Source: Rhodanobacter sp. Soil772
GTDB taxonomy: Bacteria; Pseudomonadota; Gammaproteobacteria; Xanthomonadales; Rhodanobacteraceae
Assembly: GCF_001428385.1 (NCBI RefSeq)
Contig: NZ_LMSK01000002.1
Span: 836,704 to 900,703, forward strand
Direction: 5' to 3'
Length of the DNA stretch: 64,000 nt
This document shows, piece by piece, positions 27,413 through 34,887 of this stretch. The notes under the pieces are model-generated. The model ran no database searches, was not told where the DNA came from, and saw only the letters and a program-made list of their open reading frames with translations. Position numbers and translations under genes: made by a program. The first letter of the stretch is position 1. The number at the start of each line of letters is the position of its first letter.

Positions 27413-28024
27413 ATGGACATTATCGCTGCCACCTCAGTATTTTTGGTCCTGTTCCTAGCGCCACTGATCCCAGCCTATGCCACATACAAACTTTTGCCGG
27501 CCTCACCGGTGCAGATCACGGGTGTTTTTGCGGGCTTGAAAATCAATGCTGGTGGCGCTTTCGCAACTTTCTTCATCCTATTTGTTGGTCTATTCATCGT
27601 TACGGATGTTGCCCGTACTCTTATCTTGCAACCCATCGAACGCACGCTGCTATGGCGGATCGACGGGCAATACCGCGTAACAGATGAGAACGGAAAGCCG
27701 CTGCATCTTAATGGTCACGACAACCCAGTGAAAGTCAGTCTTGACCCAGGTGGCTCAGCTGTCGATGACAACGGCTCATTCTCGGTCAGAGCATTCAAGA
27801 TCGATGGCGAGCTGCCGACTGTCTGGGTTCAAATCCCCGGCATTTGGTCTGAAAGAGTTTCGTTGAGCTCTGGCAAAGACGATCTCGATATCGACGAAAA
27901 GCAACGTCTGGTCCTTATCAAGAATCCCGTTCTGCTCCGCGTTCTATCGAACGCATCCTCTTATTCACCGGCAGCCGACAACCTTCAGCCAGCTGCCGCC
28001 AACAACGCAGGAGACGGGCCATGA
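27413..28024 (+). CDS. Membrane-anchored hypothetical protein
   Basis: A 203-residue protein with two hydrophobic segments (about residues 4-27 and 46-68) and a C-terminal soluble domain of about 130 residues containing NGKPLHLNGHDNPVKVSLDPG. No family recognised. The start ATG has GAGG eight bases upstream. The next gene starts within its stop codon (ATGA), so the two are translationally coupled. GC content is clearly lower than in the redox operon before it, consistent with acquired DNA. The soluble domain is probably periplasmic. Confidence 0.75.
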   Translation: MDIIAATSVFLVLFLAPLIPAYATYKLLPASPVQITGVFAGLKINAGGAFATFFILFVGLFIVTDVARTLILQPIERTLLWRIDGQYRVTDENGKPLHLNGHDNPVKVSLDPGGSAVDDNGSFSVRAFKIDGELPTVWVQIPGIWSERVSLSSGKDDLDIDEKQRLVLIKNPVLLRVLSNASSYSPAADNLQPAAANNAGDGP

Positions 28025-28347
28025 ATCACATTACAGCTTCAGCCATCTTTGTTGCACTCGGAATCGGAAGCGCCATACCGTGCCATGCGGTCGAAGTGCG
28101 TGGTCGGGTCAACACACAATCGTCAGGAATTGTTGTCCCTCGGTCGAACGTGCCGGTGGCGTTGGTCCACTGCGGCAATCCAAATCAGGCCATCCAGAAT
28201 ACGCTGACGGATCCAAATGGCATGTACTTCTTCCCTGAGGTGGCTGCGGGAAGCTATTGCATCAACATTCCCAATTTCAACACGTTCCCGATTACCGTTC
28301 CTGAGCAGCCAGGGTACGATGTGCCACCCATTATGATGCCGAACTAA
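28021..28347 (+). CDS. Secreted protein with a carboxypeptidase-regulatory/SdrD-B-like domain
   Basis: A 108-residue protein with a signal peptide (IFVALGIGSAIPCHA) and one small beta-sandwich of the type seen in carboxypeptidase regulatory and prealbumin-like domains, with TLTDPNGMYFFPEVAAGSYC as its core. Such domains bind or brace other proteins outside the cytoplasm. It overlaps the upstream membrane protein by four bases, so the pair may form a complex in the envelope; this is inference. Confidence 0.72.
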   Translation: MNHITASAIFVALGIGSAIPCHAVEVRGRVNTQSSGIVVPRSNVPVALVHCGNPNQAIQNTLTDPNGMYFFPEVAAGSYCINIPNFNTFPITVPEQPGYDVPPIMMPN

Positions 28348-28350
28348 GCC

Positions 28351-28827
28351 ATGAAGACTCTACCCATACTGCTATTGCTGCTGTTCCACGTCGCGTTGGC
28401 CGAGTCCACTCCCGCCGATACCGTCAGCTGCAGGCTAAGCGCGTATGACGTTGAACAATATGCGCGGACCCTCGGACGATCAAGCCGCGAAACCAGATTG
28501 AGCGAAAAAGGTAGTTGCCGGATCGACAGGAGCAAGCATGGACTATCGCTGGAAGCAATACCAAGCATGACCCCCCCGACCCTTTGCCGTTTCGTGATTT
28601 TTGGCGATTCCTCCTTGGGCAAGGGTTGGCAGATTCAAGCATTTGCAATCGAAACCACCAGCAATGGCTTGCATCGAACGCCGCCGAACGTGTTCAAGCT
28701 CCGGGCGGACGATCCCGAGAGAGTTGAGCAGGCACTCATAACCACGGTCACCTTTAGAGGTCCCGACTGCAAGAAATGGCATGATGCCTTCGAGCCCACA
28801 ACGCCAACCGGCGATCCCACCCCTTGA
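28351..28827 (+). CDS. Secreted hypothetical protein
   Basis: A 158-residue protein with a signal peptide (LPILLLLLFHVALAES) and four cysteines in the mature part (VSCRLS, GSCRID, TLCRF, PDCKKW), which could form two disulfides. No family recognised. It starts three bases after the upstream gene and completes a three-gene low-GC cassette of envelope proteins. Confidence 0.68.
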   Translation: MKTLPILLLLLFHVALAESTPADTVSCRLSAYDVEQYARTLGRSSRETRLSEKGSCRIDRSKHGLSLEAIPSMTPPTLCRFVIFGDSSLGKGWQIQAFAIETTSNGLHRTPPNVFKLRADDPERVEQALITTVTFRGPDCKKWHDAFEPTTPTGDPTP

Positions 28828-29389
28828 GTTGCTTGGCGATTGCAGGGACACAAATAGCCACCGCAAGGAGAGTCGCGACTGGCGCGATTGCACCACAACA
28901 ATCGACACGATGACGCCACATGCCGGCAGGCCGAATTCGCACTGATCGTGTCGGCGCTGCTCTCCTGTGCCGCGTCCTGGATCATCGTCCGCCGCTATCG
29001 ACGCCGCATGCAGCAGTTGATGCACACGCTGCACACCGGGTAATCGGCAGCACCTGCTGCGGAGGCAGCTCCCGGCGTCCCCGCGCCAGTGGCGGTTTCG
29101 CTCGCCGACAACCGCCGTGCTGGCATGCGGCTTTCCATGCTGCTTATTTCCATACTGCTTATCGCGGTGTCTTGCCTCATCGCGCGGTCGAGCACTCTCA
29201 TCCGGTATGCGGCCCGGTGGTATCGAATGGCAACGACGTTGCCAGCATTGGCTGCGCGATCACGGCATCCCACGGACTGACGCCATGGGCGCATGGAAAG
29301 ATCTCCGTGAAAGACTGGGCGACCCCGGCAAGCCCAGGGACATCCCGCTCCTTTGAGCCGCCAAGCAACGTGCACCGGCGACTCGCGGT
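28828..29389. other. Scarred region without an intact gene
   Basis: No complete gene is supported. At 28921-29043 (+) an open stretch without a start reads ALIVSALLSCAASWIIVRRY, like the membrane-helix C-terminus of a lost gene. The remainder shows short hydrophobic frames on the plus strand only. The region lies between the low-GC cassette and a transketolase remnant and is best seen as deletion and insertion debris. Confidence 0.4.
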
Positions 29390-29645
29390 TCAGGGCTGCA
29401 GCAAGGCCCGCGCCCGCTGCACCACGTTGTCCACGGTGAAGCCGTATTCGCGCAGCAGCACGTCGGGGGGCGGAGGCGCCGAAGCGCTCGATGCCCAACA
29501 TGTCGCCCTGCGCGCTGGTGTAGCGTTGCCAGCCTCGGGCGACGCCCAGTTCCACCGCCAAGCGGGCGGTGACGTCGGGCGGCGGCACGTCGTCGCGGTA
29601 GCTTTGTGACTGCGCCTCGAACAGCTCCCAGCTCGGCATCGACAC
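29390..29645 (-). pseudogene. Transketolase C-terminal remnant, frameshifted
   Basis: On the minus strand the sequence reads VSMPSWELFEAQSQSYRDD, then LAVELGVARGWQRYTSAQGD and MLGIERFGASAP, matching the last 85 or so residues of transketolase almost word for word. A one-base shift in a run of six C (around 29464) breaks the frame, after which LLREYGFTVDNVVQRARALL continues to a stop at 29390. The N-terminal 570 residues are absent; the left junction is the short inverted-end element at 29656. Non-functional remnant. Confidence 0.85.
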
Positions 29646-29655
29646 GAGCAAAATA

Positions 29656-29729
29656 GGAGTCAGAGTAAACTTCTCTATCGGAAGCCTTTTGAAAGGCAAC
29701 TCCGACCCCTGTTTTTGACCCCTGTTTTT
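29656..29729. repeat. Short element with inverted ends, of the kind flanking REP-associated transposase genes
   Basis: GGAGTCAGAGT (29656) and ACTCCGACCCC (ending 29709) are imperfect inverted ends (9 of 11). Inside is the palindrome GCCTTTTGAAAGGC. The right end continues as a tandem pair of GACCCCTGTTTTT. Such 'gggtcagagtaaactt' words are typical borders of RAYT-type elements; the transposase itself is absent. After it, 29737-29853 (+) is a 38-codon open stretch ending in GFDDWRIVVR, probably the tail of a lost gene. Confidence 0.5.
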
Positions 29730-29876
29730 CGACCGCATGACGCCAAGCATGATGTCCGACGGCGTGGTGCTGCACCCGTATCATTTCGTGACTGTCTTGG
29801 AAGCCATTTGTCAGGCGACCGGTTTCGACGACTGGCGCATCGTCGTGCGTTGATCCATCAGCAAGGACGGAAGCAC

Positions 29877-30698
29877 TTGAATATCGGACCGCTGGCCCTC
29901 TCGTCGGCCCTGCTGGCGCTGCTGTTCGGCGTCGTCGCCGCACTCGCCGCCGCCGGCTTCCTGGCCAAACGTGGCTACGCCGACGCCGGCAATGCGTTGT
30001 ACCTGGCGCTCGGCCTCGGCCTGCTCGGCGCGCGTGCCGCTTACGTGGCCGGCTGGTGGCCGCAGTATGTGCAGCAGCCGAGCAGCATGTTGAACATCCG
30101 CGACGGCGGTTTCGATCCGATTGCCGGAGCACTCGGGCTAGTCGTGGCGGCGCTGCTGATCGGCTGGCGCCGGCCACCCTTGCGTCGGCCGCTGGCTGCC
30201 GGCGTGGTGGTCGGCATCGCGGCATGGGCGTTCGCCGGACTGGTCGCGTACAAGCTGACCGCGACCACCCACCCCGGCTTGCCGGCGCTGCTGCTGAGCG
30301 ACCTGGACGGGCGCGATGTGGCGCTGGAAAAGCTGCGCGGCCAGCCCACCGTGATCAACCTGTGGGCCACCTGGTGCGGTCCGTGCCGGCGCGAAATGCC
30401 GGTGCTGGCCGAGGCGCAGCGAGCGATGCCGCAGATCCGTTTCGTGTTCGCCGACCAGGGCGAGTCGGCGGCGGCGGTGAAGCAGTTCCTGCAGGTGCAG
30501 CGCCTGGCGCTGGACAACGTGCTGATCGACGGCAACCTGCAGTTGTCGAACCATTACAACGCCCGCGGCTACCCGACCACCTTGTTCCTCGACGCCGACG
30601 GTCGCCTGCGCGACATGCACATCGGCGAGCTGTCGCGCGCCACGCTGGCCGAACGCCTGCAGCGGATCCAGCCGCCAGCCGCCCCAGCGCCACGCTGA
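29877..30698 (+). CDS. TlpA-like membrane-anchored thioredoxin
   Basis: A 273-residue protein with an N-terminal membrane domain of about four helices (residues 1-120) and a C-terminal periplasmic thioredoxin domain (about 130-265). The redox site is WCGPC in VINLWATWCGPCRREMPVL, and the cis-Pro region is YNARGYPTTLFLDADG. It probably reduces periplasmic disulfides, for example in cytochrome c maturation or peroxide defence. The start is TTG at 29877 with AAGGACGG upstream; no ATG fits. The multi-helix N-terminal part may allow electron transfer through the membrane, but no conserved Cys pair is visible there. Confidence 0.88.
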   Translation: MNIGPLALSSALLALLFGVVAALAAAGFLAKRGYADAGNALYLALGLGLLGARAAYVAGWWPQYVQQPSSMLNIRDGGFDPIAGALGLVVAALLIGWRRPPLRRPLAAGVVVGIAAWAFAGLVAYKLTATTHPGLPALLLSDLDGRDVALEKLRGQPTVINLWATWCGPCRREMPVLAEAQRAMPQIRFVFADQGESAAAVKQFLQVQRLALDNVLIDGNLQLSNHYNARGYPTTLFLDADGRLRDMHIGELSRATLAERLQRIQPPAAPAPR

Positions 30699-30873
30699 TC
30701 TGCGCGCCACAGGCCGGCCGCGCCGACCTCGACATGGTTGCCGACGGCCGCGAACCGGTTGCGGAACGAAGGACGGCATATTGCGCTGCGAAGGGCGGGC
30801 GCGACCCGCAGCCTTTCGTCACCCGACCGGCAAGATCCAGCGCGGCGGGCCTACGGCATCGGGCGGGAGCGCA

Positions 30874-31578
30874 TCAGGCCGTCTGTTCGGCGTCCAGCCG
30901 CGCCATCACCGCGTCGGTGACGCGGGCGCAGCGCTGGCCCATGAACGGGAACGCCCCGCTCATGGTCTCGGCCAGGGTGCCTTGCAGCGACGTGCGCAGC
31001 AGCCGGCGCGCGCGGTGCAGGCGGGTCTTCACCGTCTCCGGCTTGATCGCCAGCAGGCCGGCGGTCTCCTCGACCGAGCATTCCTCGACTTCGCGCATCA
31101 TGTAGACGGTGCGGAACGATTCGGGCAGTTCGTCGATGGCGCGTTCGAGCAGGTGGCGGATCTGCGTGCGTGCGGCCGAGACCGCCGGATCCTCGCTGCC
31201 GAATTTCGAGGGGAACTGGATGATCTGGTGGGTATCGTCCACTGCCGCGTCGACCTGCTCCAGGCCGACCATGGTGTGGCGCTTGCGCAGCCGGCCGCGC
31301 GCCTCGTTCAGCACGATGCTGGTCAGCCAGGTCAGCAGGGTCGAGTCGCCGCGGAACGAATCCAGCTTGTGATAGGCACGCATATACGATTCCTGCAGCA
31401 CGTCTTCCGCTTCCGAATCTTCGCCGATCACGCTGCGCGCAATGCGGAACAGGCGCTGGTTGCAGCGCTGCATGATGTGGCGAAACGCCTCGCGATGGCC
31501 GTCGCGGACCAGCGCTACCAGCGCGTGGTCGTCCAGCGCGGCGTAATCGACGGGTGCAACATGGACATGGGCTGACAT
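30874..31578 (-). CDS. ECF-type RNA polymerase sigma factor (RpoE-like)
   Basis: A 234-residue sigma-70 family protein with region 2 (residues about 20-95, LFRIARSVIGEDSEAEDVLQ then YMRAYHKLDSFRGDSTLLTW) and region 4 (about 140-200, LPESFRTVYMMREVEECSVE then VKTRLHRARRLLR). It should direct transcription of a stress regulon. The start is ATG at 31578, preceded by AAGGAG; an ATG 18 bases upstream overlaps that ribosome site and is rejected. No anti-sigma gene lies downstream, and the 30-residue C-terminal tail beyond region 4 is longer than usual. folE lies 55 bases upstream on the same strand, so the two may be co-transcribed. Confidence 0.92.
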   Translation of the reverse strand: MSAHVHVAPVDYAALDDHALVALVRDGHREAFRHIMQRCNQRLFRIARSVIGEDSEAEDVLQESYMRAYHKLDSFRGDSTLLTWLTSIVLNEARGRLRKRHTMVGLEQVDAAVDDTHQIIQFPSKFGSEDPAVSAARTQIRHLLERAIDELPESFRTVYMMREVEECSVEETAGLLAIKPETVKTRLHRARRLLRTSLQGTLAETMSGAFPFMGQRCARVTDAVMARLDAEQTA

Positions 31579-31633
31579 GGCTTTCTCCTTGTACACCCGA
31601 TTCGATGCGTGGGGGCGACCCGAAGTTCCCGGA

Positions 31634-32257
31634 TCAGCCGGCGAGCGTGGCCAGTATCTCCCCTCGCCGCGGTTCCTGCGCGAATTCGCCGAGCAGGCGC
31701 CGGGTCTGCATCGACACGCCGTGCAGGCGCACGCCGCGCGAGGACAGGCATTCGTGGCTGGCCTGCACGATCACCGCCACGCCGCGCGGCTGCAGCACCT
31801 GGGCCAGGGTATCGGCGATTTCCACGGTCAGCCGCTCCTGGATCTGCAGGCGCCGGCCGAACGCCTCGACCAGCCGCGCCAGCTTGGAGATGCCGACCAC
31901 ACGCTGGTTCGGCAGGTAGGCGATGTGCACCACGCCGCGGATCGCCGCCATATGGTGTTCGCAGGTCGACTGCAGCGGGATGTCGCGCAGGATGACCAGC
32001 TCGTCGTAGCCGCCGACTTCGCCGAAGGTGCGGCTGAGCAGGCCGGCCGGATCCTGCCGGTAACCGGCAAACCATTCCTCGTACGCGCGCACCACGCGCG
32101 CCGGCGTGGCCAGCAGGCCTTCGCGCGCGGGTTCGTCGCCGGCCCAGCGGATCAGCGTGCGCACGGCGGCTTCCGCCTCGGCACGCGACGGGCGGGAGTT
32201 TTCGCCGACCGGCATCGGCGCGGCGACTGAAGCGAGGGCTTGATCGGATTCGAGCAT
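31634..32257 (-). CDS. folE: GTP cyclohydrolase I, zinc-dependent
   Basis: FolE converts GTP to dihydroneopterin triphosphate, the first step of tetrahydrofolate synthesis. The 207-residue protein keeps the zinc ligands in STCEHHMAAI (Cys and His) and in ASHECLSSRGV (Cys), and the conserved LPNQRVVGISKLARLVEAFG and SSRGV...HGVSMQTRRLLG stretches. It is therefore the type IA, zinc-requiring form. The N-terminal 25 residues are variable as usual. It lies just before the ECF sigma factor gene and is divergent from the DUF4142 gene. Confidence 0.96.
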   Translation of the reverse strand: MLESDQALASVAAPMPVGENSRPSRAEAEAAVRTLIRWAGDEPAREGLLATPARVVRAYEEWFAGYRQDPAGLLSRTFGEVGGYDELVILRDIPLQSTCEHHMAAIRGVVHIAYLPNQRVVGISKLARLVEAFGRRLQIQERLTVEIADTLAQVLQPRGVAVIVQASHECLSSRGVRLHGVSMQTRRLLGEFAQEPRRGEILATLAG

Positions 32258-32418
32258 GCGGGTGACTTCGTTGGGTTGGTCGCTGATTCGACGCAGGCGC
32301 CGCGTTCGAGGTTCCCGCCGCGCTCCGCTCGCCAGCCGGAACCTGTACGCCGCTGCTGCATCTCATGCGTACCGGCAAGCCTCGCTTGCCCTTCATCCAC
32401 CCCAAGGAGACATTGCTA

Positions 32419-32955
32419 ATGAACAAATCCCTGTTCGCTCTCGTCCTCACGCTCGGCCTCGGCTCGCTCGCGAGCGTGCACGCCCAGCAGGCGCCGGCCG
32501 CCCCCGCGATCAACGACGCGCAGATCGCCCACATCGCCTACACCGCCGGCGCGATCGACGTCACCGCCGCCAAGCAGGCGCTGAACAAGTCGCACAACAA
32601 GGCGGTGATCGAGTTCGCCAAGGAAATGGCGCGTGACCACGCTGCCGTGAACGACCAGGCCCTGGCGCTGGCCAAGAAACTGGGCGTCACCCCGGCCGAC
32701 AACGCCACCAGCCAGTCGCTGGCCAAGGGCGCCGCCGCCGAACAGACCAAGCTCGCCGCGCTCAGCGGCGCCGCCTACGACAAGGCCTATGCCGACAACG
32801 AAGTGGCGTTCCACAAGGCCGTGCTGGCCGCACTCGACGGCACGCTGATTCCGGCCACGCAGAACGCGGAGCTGAAGTCCCTGCTGGAAACCGGCTCGAA
32901 GCTGTTCCACGAACACCAGATGCACGCCGAGCACCTGGCTGCCAGCCTGAAGTAA
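32419..32955 (+). CDS. Exported DUF4142-family protein
   Basis: A 178-residue periplasmic protein: signal peptide ending SVHAQ, then a four-helix, ferritin-like domain of the DUF4142 type (IAHIAYTAGAIDVTAAKQAL, EFAKEMARDHAAVNDQALAL, LFHEHQMHAEHLAASL). The repeated His residues at the helix ends are typical. Function is unknown; relatives are linked to envelope stress. The start ATG has AAGGAG nine bases upstream. It forms a two-gene operon with the cupredoxin gene ten bases downstream. Confidence 0.88.
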   Translation: MNKSLFALVLTLGLGSLASVHAQQAPAAPAINDAQIAHIAYTAGAIDVTAAKQALNKSHNKAVIEFAKEMARDHAAVNDQALALAKKLGVTPADNATSQSLAKGAAAEQTKLAALSGAAYDKAYADNEVAFHKAVLAALDGTLIPATQNAELKSLLETGSKLFHEHQMHAEHLAASLK

Positions 32956-32965
32956 GGAGCGCACC

Positions 32966-33316
32966 ATGTTCCGCAGCACGATTATGGCCGTCAGCCTGCT
33001 GACCCTGAGCCTGGGCCTTGCCTCGGCATTCGCGGCCACCCCGGCCACAGCGTCGGCGACCACGCAAGCACAGACCGTGCACGTGATCGTGCTCGACAAG
33101 ATGGTGTTTGGTCCGATGCCCACCGGCGTACGCGCCGGTGACATCATCGAGTGGGTCAATCACGACATCTTCGAACACAGCGCCACCGCCCGCGACGGCA
33201 GCTTCGACATCGACCTGAAACCGGGCGCCACCGTGCGCACCACGGCCAAGGCCGGTTCGTTCGCGTTTTTCTGCAAGTTCCACCCTGGCATGACCGGCAC
33301 CCTGGTCGCCAAGTAA
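32966..33316 (+). CDS. Periplasmic cupredoxin (amicyanin/plastocyanin-like)
   Basis: A 116-residue blue-copper-type protein with a signal peptide (to about residue 24). Copper ligands are visible: His71 in WVNHDIFEHSAT, and Cys103, His106 and Met109 in FFCKFHPGM. It would carry electrons or copper in the periplasm. It follows the DUF4142 gene by ten bases with a good ribosome site (AAGGAG), and the pair is closed by a strong terminator. The partner enzyme is not obvious from the neighbourhood. Confidence 0.92.
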   Translation: MFRSTIMAVSLLTLSLGLASAFAATPATASATTQAQTVHVIVLDKMVFGPMPTGVRAGDIIEWVNHDIFEHSATARDGSFDIDLKPGATVRTTAKAGSFAFFCKFHPGMTGTLVAK

Positions 33317-33387
33317 CCCGGCAGCAACTCTCTCCCCTCGAGGTTGCAAGGTCGTCCTACCACGGCCTTGCATGCTGCCGGTCCCCC

Positions 33388-33432
33388 GGTCGCAGCGCTG
33401 GATCGAAGCGATCCCGTTGCGGCCGTTTTTTT
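33388..33432 (+). terminator. Rho-independent terminator after the cupredoxin gene
   Basis: A two-part stem (GGTCGCA with TGCGGCC; GGATCG with CGATCC) is followed by seven T at 33426-33432. It lies between convergent genes. Confidence 0.85.
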
Positions 33433-33438
33433 GCCGGT

Positions 33439-33780
33439 TCACTCGCCCGGCGGCACCCTGGTCAGCTCCACCCCGTCGACCGTCATCTTCCACGCGCCGC
33501 CATCCTCGTGAGGCGGCATGGACACCACGAAGGTGGTCTTGACCGGGCCGACACCCACCACGAAATTGTCGCCCTCGAACGCCTGCAGCGGACCGTTGAC
33601 GGACTTGCTCATGCCGCCGTCCACCCGCTTGTAGTTCACGTTGCCGCTCTCGGTGATCAGCAGCGACATCGTCGGCGATCGCCACTGCCCGGCATACGCC
33701 ACCTTCTCCGGCGGCAACGGCTTGGCGCAACCGGCCAGCAACAGGCAGCACACCGCGAACAGCCACAGCAACTTGCGCAT
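33439..33780 (-). CDS. Small lipoprotein, function unknown
   Basis: A 113-residue protein with a lipobox (LLLAGC, Cys18) directly after a short positively charged start (MRKLLWLFAV). The mature domain is about 95 residues and beta-rich (MSLLITESGNVNYKRVDGG). No family recognised. The start at 33780 has GGGGAGA upstream; an in-frame upstream extension to 33834 would spoil the signal peptide. Confidence 0.8.
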   Translation of the reverse strand: MRKLLWLFAVCCLLLAGCAKPLPPEKVAYAGQWRSPTMSLLITESGNVNYKRVDGGMSKSVNGPLQAFEGDNFVVGVGPVKTTFVVSMPPHEDGGAWKMTVDGVELTRVPPGE

Positions 33781-33887
33781 GTTTTTCTCCCCGGAAATCG
33801 AAAACCGGATTCGACCGGCCCGCTGCATCGGCACAAACCCGGAACAACATCTCAGCGGCCGCCGCGCCCGCCTGACCGTACGCGAGC

Positions 33888-34445
33888 TCAGCCGCCGGGA
33901 CCAGGCTGGACCTCGTACTCACTTTGCACGAGGCCGCTGGCGTACGTCCGCGTCGCGACATGCCGGAGTGCGATGTCGTGCGGGATGGCGCCAAACAGCG
34001 GGATCCCGCTGCCGACAAGCACCGGCACGCGCGTGATGACGAGGCGCTGGACAAGCCCGGCCCGCAGAAAGCCCTGGATGGTGATGCCGCCGTCCACGTA
34101 GACATGCCGGATGCCGCGCCCGGCCAGCCGCGCCACGATCTCCGCCGGAGGTCCCGACATGGGCTCGACCACCGCCCCGGCGGGAGCCGGCGCGAGCGGA
34201 CGGGTACTGAGCACGCAGACAAGCTTGGTGCCGTAAGGCCACGCATCGAAAGCCAGCACGGTCTCGTAGGTCTTGCGGCCGATGACCAGCGCATCCACCG
34301 TGGCCATGAACTCCTCGTAGCCATGCGGCTCGCCGCCACCCGGGGGAAGGAAGTCGAGGGCCCCGTCGACCCGCGCGATGAAGCCGTCGAGACTGGTGCC
34401 GACAAAGACCGACACCTTCACCGCCGCACCCGCATGCCTTGTCAT
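33888..34445 (-). CDS. Dihydrofolate-reductase-like protein (RibD C-terminal domain family)
   Basis: A 185-residue NADPH-dependent reductase-like protein. It shows VFVGTSLDGFIARVDGALDF at the N-terminus, ALVIGRKTYETVL (the nucleotide-binding turn) and HVYVDGGITIQGFL. Bacterial proteins of this stand-alone type (YyaP/YwjB-like) are common and of unknown substrate; it is not FolA. The downstream gene's stop overlaps its start region, so the small membrane protein gene upstream on this strand is co-transcribed with it. Confidence 0.88.
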   Translation of the reverse strand: MTRHAGAAVKVSVFVGTSLDGFIARVDGALDFLPPGGGEPHGYEEFMATVDALVIGRKTYETVLAFDAWPYGTKLVCVLSTRPLAPAPAGAVVEPMSGPPAEIVARLAGRGIRHVYVDGGITIQGFLRAGLVQRLVITRVPVLVGSGIPLFGAIPHDIALRHVATRTYASGLVQSEYEVQPGPGG

Positions 34446-34446
34446 G

Positions 34447-34635
34447 CTAGCGGCGCCCCGACCGGAACGCCCAGATGCAGAGACCGCCCGCGATCAGCAG
34501 GGCCACCCATGAAAACCACACCGGCATGGCGAACGGCCCCACCTGCACCGGCCACTGGTTGAAGAGCCGCAACGCCTGAACGACCGCGACTACGCCGAAG
34601 ACCACACCCGACACCCGCGCGTATTTGCCTCGCAT
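34447..34635 (-). CDS. Small two-helix membrane protein
   Basis: A 62-residue protein with two hydrophobic segments (VSGVVFGVVAVVQALRL and PVWFSWVALLIAGGLCIWAF) and a basic C-terminal end. The start at 34635 has a strong GAGGAGG site. Its stop codon is one base from the start of the reductase-like gene, so both are translated together. Function unknown. Confidence 0.72.
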   Translation of the reverse strand: MRGKYARVSGVVFGVVAVVQALRLFNQWPVQVGPFAMPVWFSWVALLIAGGLCIWAFRSGRR

Positions 34636-34887
34636 GATGGCACCCTCCTCTTCAGCGACATCGCGGATGATCCGATGCCCGAACGAACGGCGAAACGGCG
34701 GCGACACGATGGACCGTCGTGGCTAGTGGCCATGACGGCGCCGGACGCGGGGCAACCGACGTCGGCAAAGTAGCAGCTCTGCAGGCCGAGAACGTGCCGA
34801 CCAACGTGGCGTCCGCGCCGCACGGCCATCATGCGACAAGGCCGCCGGCATCGGAATGCCGCCGGCCCGTCGCGCGTCACGCAGGAA

